14,335 nucleotides of DNA from NCBI GenBank assembly GCA_017999195.1, contig JAGOBP010000035.1, positions 1 to 14,335 on the forward strand, written 5' to 3'. Shown here one piece after another: positions 7,079-12,692 of the stretch. The notes under the pieces were generated by a model. That model was not told the origin of the DNA. It saw nothing but the letters and a program-made list of their open reading frames with translations, and searched no databases. Source of the DNA: Thermoflexales bacterium. Its GTDB lineage: Bacteria > Chloroflexota > Anaerolineae > Fen-1058. The position numbers and the translations under genes are program-made. The stretch's first letter is position 1; every line of letters starts with the position of its first letter.

Positions 7079-7774
7079 TTACTGACCGAGACGCAGGCGG
7101 CGATAGCCGCAACGCTCCCGAATCGTACAAAAGTCACAGTTGCTCGCGCCCTCAACCCCGAGCGGGCCAGGGCCAATGCCCATAATCAGCGATAGCGATT
7201 TGACGGGGGACATGACCAGCGACTCGGTCAAGGCGACGCCAATCTCGCGCGTGTCCACCAATGAAAAAATCACCGCTTGTTCGGAAACCGACCATTCGGA
7301 TTCGCCCGGCGAAAGCGAAGCACTGGCGTGCAACCCGCGCCCGATCGCTTCGTCTTCGACCTGACGGCACAACTGCTGGCGCACCTGATCGACCGCCCAC
7401 GAGCCTAATTCGTCGAGGAACCAGGCATGAAGCCGCTGCCCGCTCTGGAGTTGATCTGAGATGCGGCGGCTGATCGCGCTGCCGATGGTACACACACCAA
7501 CCACCAGATCGGTTGCTCCGGCCACAACCGTTGCCACCGGCCCGCCGCCAATTTTAGTGCCATTGGCGAGCATCAGCCGTTCGTGCCGGAACTCCTTGAT
7601 CGGAAATGTGCCCCACGCCGCGGCCGGTGCGACGAGTTCACGGGCATCGGCCAGCGCTGCTTCCCAATCGGCCCGGACACCCGGTCGCGCCAGGAGTTTG
7701 GGAAGATTGCCGCCGACTTGAGCAATGTAACGCTCTTCGTCAAATTCGACGTGCCAATCACGCTGAATATGCAT
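7079..7774 (-). CDS. Methionine-synthase activation-domain-like protein, corrinoid-module accessory
   Basis: A 231-residue protein resembling the AdoMet-binding reactivation domain of B12-dependent methionine synthase (MetH). The recognisable core is LSPGESEW at 154-161, then EIGVALTESLVMSPVKSLSL at 177-196. That matches the domain's strand-helix with 'IGV-LTES-M--P-KS-S'. The classical R-x3-PGY motif is altered to S-x-SPGES. The C-terminus has Cys at 213, 216 and 222 followed by GYR (NCDFCTIRERCGYR), which could bind a metal or Fe-S cluster. Stand-alone versions often sit beside corrinoid methyltransferases, so a role in keeping or returning cobalt to the active state is likely, but unproven. 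The start at 7774 follows GGGGAAAAG directly. An upstream start near 7924 would run over the GH4 gene's stop. Confidence 0.82.
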   Translation of the reverse strand: MHIQRDWHVEFDEERYIAQVGGNLPKLLARPGVRADWEAALADARELVAPAAAWGTFPIKEFRHERLMLANGTKIGGGPVATVVAGATDLVVGVCTIGSAISRRISDQLQSGQRLHAWFLDELGSWAVDQVRQQLCRQVEDEAIGRGLHASASLSPGESEWSVSEQAVIFSLVDTREIGVALTESLVMSPVKSLSLIMGIGPGPLGVEGASNCDFCTIRERCGYRRLRLGQ

Positions 7775-7803
7775 CTTTTCCCCGACCTGCCGGGGGTGTC
7801 TAG

Positions 7804-7852
7804 TCAGCCCCTGCTCTTGAAATCGTCTGTAGACTTCAGAAGAAGGGGCTGA
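7804..7852 (-). other. Intergenic hairpin after the GH4 gene
   Basis: A perfect 9-bp inverted repeat, TCAGCCCCT at 7804-7812 and AGGGGCTGA at 7844-7852. The 31-base interior itself contains GTCT/AGAC at 7825-7834 and an imperfect TCTTGAA/TTCAGAAGA pair, so the whole can fold as one long interrupted stem. It begins 13 bases after the GH4 stop codon. CTAGACACCCCC follows on the minus strand, with no U-tract. Confidence 0.55.
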
Positions 7853-7865
7853 AGGTGAGGTGAGG

Positions 7866-9278
7866 TTACGACGCCAATTCGCCGAAACGTGCGAAGATTG
7901 CCAACGCCGGATCGATCGGCGCACTGGCGCGCTGCACGTTGCGCGGGATCATGATCGTCGGCGTGGGCTTGATGACCTTGCCTGCGAACTGCGGCAGCCA
8001 TTGCTTCTCGGCTTCCAGCATATCGCTCGCCATCTCGCGGATTTCATTCAGCGTGAGTGTCGCGGCGCTGAGCGGATCCATGGCGCAGGCCATCACGATC
8101 TTCTCGACATCGCCTTCCAGCGCGGCTTCGACGGTGAGCCGCTGCACGTTGATGTTGGTCATATTCAACGCCGCGCACTGTGACGGCAGGTTGCCCACGA
8201 TGGTCTTGTGCAAGCCCAACCGATCGACGTACACCGGGCCTTCGCCGCAACAATCGGGCGGCAGGTTGCTGATCATGTTGCCATTAACGACATTGCCGTT
8301 GAGGCGGAAGACTTTGCCGGTCTCCATCGCTTCGATGATGTACGAACCGTATTCAATGCTGCGCGGGGGCAGATCGGGCGGATACGCCGCCAGGATGTCT
8401 TGATTTTCGTACTTATCCGCGACGTAGGCGCACCAGTTATAGTACGCGCCGGTCGCGCCGCCAAAGCCCGGCTCGTCGCAGTAGAGTTCGAGCGCCTTTT
8501 GATTCTTGCGGAAGTAGGGCACGTACTCGGAGAGGTGGCCGGTGGACTCGGTCATGAAGTAACCGAACTGGCGGAAGACCTCGCCGCGCACCTTCTCGTT
8601 GACGTAGTATTCGGGCAGTTCAAAGCGCTCGCGCAAGAGTGGATACAGGTCGCGGCCCTGATGCTCGATGCGCAGGAACCAGCCCATGTGGTTGATGCCC
8701 GCGCACAAATAGTCGATCTCGCTCTTGGGCACATCCACGTAACCGGCGATCAGATCAAGCGTGGTCTGCACGCCGTGGCACAGGCCGATGAACTCGATGC
8801 CCGTCGTGCCGAGCGCCCAACACACCATCGCCATGGGGTTGACGTAGTTGAGCAGCAGCGCGTTCGGGCACAGTTCCTTCATGTCGTTCGCCATGTCCAC
8901 GGCGACAGGAATGCTGCGCAACGCGCGGAAAATACCGCCCGGCCCTAGCGTATCGCCGATGCACTGATCGACGCCGTGGTTGAACGGAATCTTGTAATCG
9001 TACTCGAAGCCCTTGACGCCGCCCACTTGAAATGTGGCGATGACGTACTTCGCGTCTTTCAGCGCCTCACGCCGATCGGTGGTGATCCACACCTTCGCGG
9101 GCAGGTTGTTCGCCTGGATAACCCGGTTGATGTAGGCCTCGACCTGCGAAGTGCGCGTCGTGCTAGGGGCCATCAGCGCGAATTCGGTGTCCTGCAAGCC
9201 CGGGGTCGATAGAATGTCCTGGATCAATGTCTTGCAAAACACAATGCTGCCCGCACCGATGATCGCGACTTTAGCCAT
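7866..9278 (-). CDS. Glycoside hydrolase family 4 protein (alpha-galactosidase/alpha-galacturonidase-like)
   Basis: A 470-residue cytoplasmic GH4 enzyme. The family cleaves glycosides by an oxidation-elimination-addition-reduction cycle using NAD and a divalent metal. Residues 1-20 form the Rossmann start (IIGAGSIVF). GDTLGPGGIFRALRSIP at 108-124 and NYVNPMAM at 144-151 are typical. GLCHGVQ at 165-171 supplies the metal-binding Cys167, and GINHMGW at 194-200 supplies His197. The CHxVQ form points to the alpha-galactosidase (MelA)/alpha-galacturonidase branch rather than phospho-glycosidases. One oddity is the end of the second Rossmann strand, which reads LMAPS (35-39) where relatives have an Asp-rich LMDID-like motif that holds the NAD ribose. 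The ATG at 9278 follows AGGAGG 6 bases upstream, the best ribosome site in the window. Confidence 0.93.
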   Translation of the reverse strand: MAKVAIIGAGSIVFCKTLIQDILSTPGLQDTEFALMAPSTTRTSQVEAYINRVIQANNLPAKVWITTDRREALKDAKYVIATFQVGGVKGFEYDYKIPFNHGVDQCIGDTLGPGGIFRALRSIPVAVDMANDMKELCPNALLLNYVNPMAMVCWALGTTGIEFIGLCHGVQTTLDLIAGYVDVPKSEIDYLCAGINHMGWFLRIEHQGRDLYPLLRERFELPEYYVNEKVRGEVFRQFGYFMTESTGHLSEYVPYFRKNQKALELYCDEPGFGGATGAYYNWCAYVADKYENQDILAAYPPDLPPRSIEYGSYIIEAMETGKVFRLNGNVVNGNMISNLPPDCCGEGPVYVDRLGLHKTIVGNLPSQCAALNMTNINVQRLTVEAALEGDVEKIVMACAMDPLSAATLTLNEIREMASDMLEAEKQWLPQFAGKVIKPTPTIMIPRNVQRASAPIDPALAIFARFGELAS

Positions 9279-9338
9279 AACAGCCTCCTAAATGTGATGC
9301 CCCCGCGCAATCGAATGAAGTGCTTCTTCACTGGCCAA

Positions 9339-9368
9339 CGTCAGGCCGGTATGACTACCGGCCTGACG
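9339..9368 (-). terminator. Strong hairpin after the creatininase-family gene (possible terminator)
   Basis: A perfect 13-bp stem, CGTCAGGCCGGTA at 9339-9351 and TACCGGCCTGACG at 9356-9368, with a 4-base loop (TGAC). It lies 15 bases after the creatininase stop codon and about 60 bases before the GH4 start. In the transcribed direction an A-run (CAAAA) precedes it and TTGGCC follows, so a true U-tract is missing. A GTTTT run follows only on the plus strand. It is the most stable-looking hairpin here and could terminate or attenuate expression ahead of GH4. Confidence 0.5.
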
Positions 9369-9383
9369 GTTTTGAAATCGTTA

Positions 9384-10268
9384 CTACACCCGGTCGACAA
9401 ACTCGCGATTGTGAACTTCCACCGGCACCTTCATCAATTCCAGAATGCCGCGTGCGCAGTGATCGGAATAGCGCCGGAACGCTTCCTCGCCCTTCTCGGC
9501 GGTGGCGCGCAGCGGATTTCCAATCGTGCCCGACTCGATGAACTCGTGATGGTCCATCGGGAAGGTGAAGTACTTGTAGCCGTCGAATTCCACATCGGGC
9601 ATGCCATCTTTCTTGGCAAACGTCTTGGGCAGGAAGTCGGGGATATGGGCCAGCGTCTTCGCCGCGCGATCCATACGCACATAGTTCGTGCCTTCCACCA
9701 CATCGTGCGCCAGCATCTGCGAGGTTTCCAACTCGCTGGCATGCCAGCCCGGCGTCTCCAGCGGCGGATTCTCCATCAGGCCCTCAAGGATGCCCACGTA
9801 GTTCTCCATGTAGGGCTTCACAAAGCCGATCAACGCGCCGGTCTCATAGCGCAGCTTGCGCAAAATCGGATCGACCACCTTCACGTTGGAGCCGTGACCA
9901 TTGATGAAGATAATGCGATTGAAGCCGTGATGGATGCAGCTGCGCGCCACATCGTACATCACGTTCAACAAGGTCTCCGCGCGCAGCGTGACGGTGCCGC
10001 GTCCCGCGCCGGGCGCATACATGTGCTGCGGAGAATAACCGCACCACAACGCCGGCGTGTGCAGCACTTCGATCTGGTCACACACGCGCCGCGTCACTTC
10101 TTCCGCCGTCACCGTGTCGGTCTTCAGCGGCAGATGCGGGCCGTGCTGCTCCATGCTCGCCATCGGAATGAGGATGGTGTCTTTTTCTTTCAGGTATTCC
10201 TGAATGTCCACATACGTCAGATCAGCGATGCAATACGAACGAAACTTCTTTTGGCCATTGTCACTCAT
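9384..10268 (-). CDS. Creatininase-family amidohydrolase/hydrolase
   Basis: A 294-residue cytoplasmic metal-dependent hydrolase of the creatininase family. The hallmark EQHGPHLPLKTD at 40-51 gives E40, H42 and D51. FINGHGSN at 121-128 gives H125, and HASELETSQML at 176-186 gives E179. All correspond to family metal-ligand or catalytic positions. The family includes creatininase, formamide hydrolases of riboflavin/F420 and mycofactocin-linked types, and a diketo-inositol hydrolase (IolN) in the Thermotoga-type inositol pathway. In this sugar operon the ring-opening, IolN-like role is the most attractive, but it is inferred. I chose the ATG at 10268 because GAGGTG lies 6 bases upstream. An in-frame ATG at 10316 falls inside a palindromic repeat. 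Confidence 0.92.
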   Translation of the reverse strand: MSDNGQKKFRSYCIADLTYVDIQEYLKEKDTILIPMASMEQHGPHLPLKTDTVTAEEVTRRVCDQIEVLHTPALWCGYSPQHMYAPGAGRGTVTLRAETLLNVMYDVARSCIHHGFNRIIFINGHGSNVKVVDPILRKLRYETGALIGFVKPYMENYVGILEGLMENPPLETPGWHASELETSQMLAHDVVEGTNYVRMDRAAKTLAHIPDFLPKTFAKKDGMPDVEFDGYKYFTFPMDHHEFIESGTIGNPLRATAEKGEEAFRRYSDHCARGILELMKVPVEVHNREFVDRV

Positions 10269-10274
10269 GGGATT

Positions 10275-10280
10275 CACCTC
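10275..10280 (-). promoter_or_regulatory. Shine-Dalgarno site that sets the creatininase start
   Basis: GAGGTG on the minus strand, 6 bases ahead of the ATG at 10268. It supports the 294-residue product over a 16-residue-longer one starting within the repeat. Confidence 0.7.
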
Positions 10281-10298
10281 AATGTGAAAGATTAGCAA

Positions 10299-10347
10299 TG
10301 TCACCCCGAACGACATGAGGAGATTCCTCGCGGCGCTCGGAATGACA
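10299..10347. repeat. Palindromic intergenic repeat (TGTCATTCCGAG family)
   Basis: A 49-base imperfect palindrome. TGTCACCCCGA at 10299-10309 pairs with TCGGAATGACA at 10337-10347 at 9 of 11 positions. The centre, GAGGA/TCCTC at 10317-10329, forms a short hairpin. Read on the minus strand (TGTCATTCCGAGCGCCGCGAGGAATCTC) it has the style of a repeat I recognise as widely dispersed in environmental bacterial genomes. It begins only 4 bases after the stop codon of the Tm-1-like gene. Confidence 0.75.
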
Positions 10348-10351
10348 CAAT

Positions 10352-11578
10352 TTAGCTGCTCATCAATTTCAAGAATTCATCCGCCACCCGATCGGCAAAG
10401 CTGAACGAGTTGACGTGATCGTCCACAATGATGACGGGAATGTCCGATCGCAAATCGGCGCACAGCGCGTCGCGGAAAGCGGCATCCGCTTCGGGGTCCC
10501 AGAATAGACCGCCGGGCACATTGGGGATCGACAAGCCCTGCGTCGGGACCACCACCTCGATCGGCCCACGCGCCCCGTTGAGTTTGCGCGCCATCAGGTG
10601 ACCGATCTGCGCCATCTCATCTTTCAAGACCCGAATCAATGTGAACTCTGGATTGTGATAATACGCGGGGCGTCCGGCAAAGCGCTCGGGCACTTGATCG
10701 CGCGGGCCATGCACCATGAAATCGATATTGCCCGGCACGATAATCTGCGGCAGCCCGAGCGCGCCCACGCGCTCCAGCCGTTTTTCGCCGCCCTGATGGA
10801 AGCCGCCGAAACGTTGATCAGTCAATTCATCGGTGGTGTAATCGATCACGGCCGTAAACATGCCGCGCTCAGCCAGGTCTTCCATGGCCGGGCCGCCCAC
10901 GCCGTTCGAGTGGAAAATAATCGATTCATAGCCGTGCGCGGCGATACGCTCTTTTACGCGCATCACTGCTTTGGTGGTATTGCCCAACATCGTCAACGCC
11001 ACATAGCGTTTGCCGTCGTTGGCCGCCGCATCGATCGGGTGGTAACCGGCCCGCGCCATGCCGACGGCGGCAGCCGCCGCGTTATCGAACACGGTGCAAC
11101 TAATCGGATTGAGACCCGCAATATCGATCACGGAATGCAGCACAAAAATATCGCGCGTACCCATAAAGGTGCCAAAGGTTCGCTTGCCTGACGCCAGCGG
11201 CGTCACTAAAATCTTGGGCACACCAATCGGCAGGGCGCGCATTGCGGTAGCGCCCAATACCGCGCCTTCCGCGCCGCCCAGACACAACACCCCGTGCAAC
11301 TTGCCCTGCGCAAATAGATCGAGCGTGACCTGCTTCACGCCCTCTTTCATCTTCTCGACGGCTGCGCCGCGCGTGCCCGCATTGCGCAAGGCGTCGATGG
11401 TGGAACCGGCGGCCAGCGCCACATCCGATCGGGTGATGTCCGGCACGATGTCCACCGGTTCGCCCAGGATGCCTGAATCCAGGATCAGCGCGTCGCCGCC
11501 CAGCGCGCGAATGCGATCGCGCACATAGCCAATTTCGGGGCCTTTCGTATCGAGGGTGCCAATCAGGAGAATCGCCAT
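10352..11578 (-). CDS. Tm-1-like ATP-binding domain protein (UPF0261 family)
   Basis: A 408-residue protein of the UPF0261/Tm-1-like family, named after the ATP-binding N-terminal half of the tomato Tm-1 virus-resistance protein. Recognisable blocks are LIGTLDTKGPE at 5-15; a Gly-rich CLGGAEGAVLG followed by RALPIGVPK; the GTRDIF-VLHSVIDIAGLN segment; FHSNGVGGPAMEDL; and near the C-terminus PGGLFWDPEAD and the VDDHVNSFSFAD end. The length is normal for the bacterial form, which lacks the second (PEP-hydrolase-like) domain of longer relatives. Its biochemical role in bacteria is not established to my knowledge. Its place between a sugar isomerase and a creatininase-family hydrolase suggests a catabolic or regulatory function. 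The ATG at 11578 has only a weak site (TTGAGTTGAC) and sits just behind a strong hairpin. Confidence 0.9.
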   Translation of the reverse strand: MAILLIGTLDTKGPEIGYVRDRIRALGGDALILDSGILGEPVDIVPDITRSDVALAAGSTIDALRNAGTRGAAVEKMKEGVKQVTLDLFAQGKLHGVLCLGGAEGAVLGATAMRALPIGVPKILVTPLASGKRTFGTFMGTRDIFVLHSVIDIAGLNPISCTVFDNAAAAAVGMARAGYHPIDAAANDGKRYVALTMLGNTTKAVMRVKERIAAHGYESIIFHSNGVGGPAMEDLAERGMFTAVIDYTTDELTDQRFGGFHQGGEKRLERVGALGLPQIIVPGNIDFMVHGPRDQVPERFAGRPAYYHNPEFTLIRVLKDEMAQIGHLMARKLNGARGPIEVVVPTQGLSIPNVPGGLFWDPEADAAFRDALCADLRSDIPVIIVDDHVNSFSFADRVADEFLKLMSS

Positions 11579-11592
11579 GTCAACTCAAGTGG

Positions 11593-11630
11593 AGAGAGTC
11601 GCATCACCCTGGCGGGCGATGCGACTCTCT
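11593..11630 (-). other. Hairpin between isomerase copy 3 and the Tm-1-like gene
   Basis: A perfect 13-bp inverted repeat, AGAGAGTCGCATC at 11593-11605 and GATGCGACTCTCT at 11618-11630, with a 12-base loop. It lies 7 bases after the stop of isomerase copy 3 and ends 14 bases before the ATG of the Tm-1-like gene, whose ribosome site is weak. There is no U-tract. It could be a transcript end or processing point, or it could affect translation of the next gene. Confidence 0.6.
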
Positions 11631-11637
11631 GCGAGTG

Positions 11638-12594
11638 CTAGTTCACGCGAGCGCTGCGGCCCGCTTTCACTTGCTTGGGAATCCGGGTCGGCTCGATGCC
11701 GGCCTTCTTCATGCTCTTGCGCAGCGTTTGGGCGGTGACTTCGGTCAACATCGAATAGAACTTCTCGGTCAGCACGCCAGAGCCGTGATCCTGAATGAAC
11801 TTCAGTTGATCGGGCGTCAGTTCGGGATCGGCTTCAGTGGCCAGCGCATCTGGATACGGATTCGCCGGCGTGCGATCCAACGCGGCCACGAACTCGGCGG
11901 TCAGCGCATTCTTGTAGCCCGCCTGATCGAGCGTCTTGATCAGCTTGGTCCAGTTGTAATCACCCATGCCGCAGCCCATGCGGTTGTTGTCGGCCACGTG
12001 GAAGTCCACCAGTTTCTTGCCGGTGTTGAGGATGGCCTGATAGAGGTCGGATTCTTCGATATTGATGTGGAAGCAATCCAGCGTCACACCGCAGTTGGGG
12101 CCAACGGCCTTGGCCAGCGCCAGCGCCTGATCGTGGCGATTGAGGAAGTTGGTCTCAAACCGATTGAGCGGCTCCAGCCCCAGCACGATGCCAGCCTTCT
12201 CGCTATGCGCGTAAACCTCGCGCAGGCCCTCAACGGCCCACTTCCATTCCTGCTCGGGCGTGTCCATCGGCACGACCTTGCCCACCTGCGACGGCACAAT
12301 GGTCATCTCGCGGCCATCGAGTTCCTTGACCATGGTCACGCAGTCTTTGATGTACTTCACCGAGTTCTCGCGCACGGCGGGGTCGGCGTGAATGAGGTCG
12401 CGGCCCGCAAACATCAGCGTGACCGAGCCCCAGCACCGCACGCCGTTGTCCTGCAAAATCTTGCGGACTTCGGTGGTGTTGTACTTCTCCGGCTCGCCGC
12501 TGATCTCGATCGAGTCGTAGCCGAACTTCGCCAGTCGCCGAATCGTCAGTTCGATCGGTTCCGCGCGCATCCAGTTGTGCATCGATAGAAACAT
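11638..12594 (-). CDS. Sugar epimerase of the tagatose-3-epimerase/psicose-3-epimerase type, copy 3
   Basis: A 318-residue TIM-barrel isomerase. The metal ligands and their spacing fit the D-tagatose/D-psicose 3-epimerases: E141 in LEPLNRFETNF, D173 in TLDCFHINIEE, H199 in DFHVADNNR and E234 in TAEF. The gaps of 32, 26 and 35 residues are close to the 33, 26 and 35 of characterised enzymes. It therefore probably epimerises a free ketose or keto-acid at C3, though relatives vary. Residues from about 285 onward form an extra tail, strongly basic at the end (KSMKKAGIEPTRIPKQ... ending AGRSARVN), which is not part of the barrel. The ATG at 12594 follows AAGGAG 6 bases upstream. It lies 98 bases after the Fe-S gene, in a gap that begins the sugar-enzyme part of the train. 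Confidence 0.92.
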   Translation of the reverse strand: MFLSMHNWMRAEPIELTIRRLAKFGYDSIEISGEPEKYNTTEVRKILQDNGVRCWGSVTLMFAGRDLIHADPAVRENSVKYIKDCVTMVKELDGREMTIVPSQVGKVVPMDTPEQEWKWAVEGLREVYAHSEKAGIVLGLEPLNRFETNFLNRHDQALALAKAVGPNCGVTLDCFHINIEESDLYQAILNTGKKLVDFHVADNNRMGCGMGDYNWTKLIKTLDQAGYKNALTAEFVAALDRTPANPYPDALATEADPELTPDQLKFIQDHGSGVLTEKFYSMLTEVTAQTLRKSMKKAGIEPTRIPKQVKAGRSARVN

Positions 12595-12692
12595 GGTAGG
12601 CTCCTTAGGAATTGTGGATTTCTGGTTTTAGACGGTCGATAGTCGATGATGGACTGAAAGGTTGTTCTCGCTCTCGTCCTCCTCCACTTGAA
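12595..12692. other. 98-base gap with a short GTCGAT-rich stretch, no strong hairpin
   Basis: This is the only gap above 50 bases without a strong inverted repeat after the upstream stop. It holds a degenerate GTCGATAGTCGATGATGGACTG stretch around 12639-12658, of the kind seen in simple intergenic repeats. I could not identify a convincing -35/-10 promoter here, though a promoter for the downstream genes is possible. Confidence 0.35.

Noticed and set aside
7041..7130. Longer N-terminus for the corrinoid protein
   Set aside because: The extension overlaps the preceding gene's end and lacks any family similarity. AGGAG precedes the ATG at 7040.
7079..7774. Broken piece of a full-length methionine synthase (MetH)
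   Set aside because: It has its own ribosome site and start, a Cys-containing C-terminus absent from MetH, and no homocysteine- or folate-binding domains nearby. The adjacent corrinoid protein is a complete separate gene.
9339..9368. Classical Rho-independent terminator
   Set aside because: The stem is strong, but no U-run follows on the transcribed strand. I kept it only as a possible terminator.
10269..10316. ATG start at 10316 for the creatininase-family gene
   Set aside because: It falls inside a palindromic repeat, and the extra 16 residues look non-coding. GAGGTG sits correctly before the ATG at 10268.
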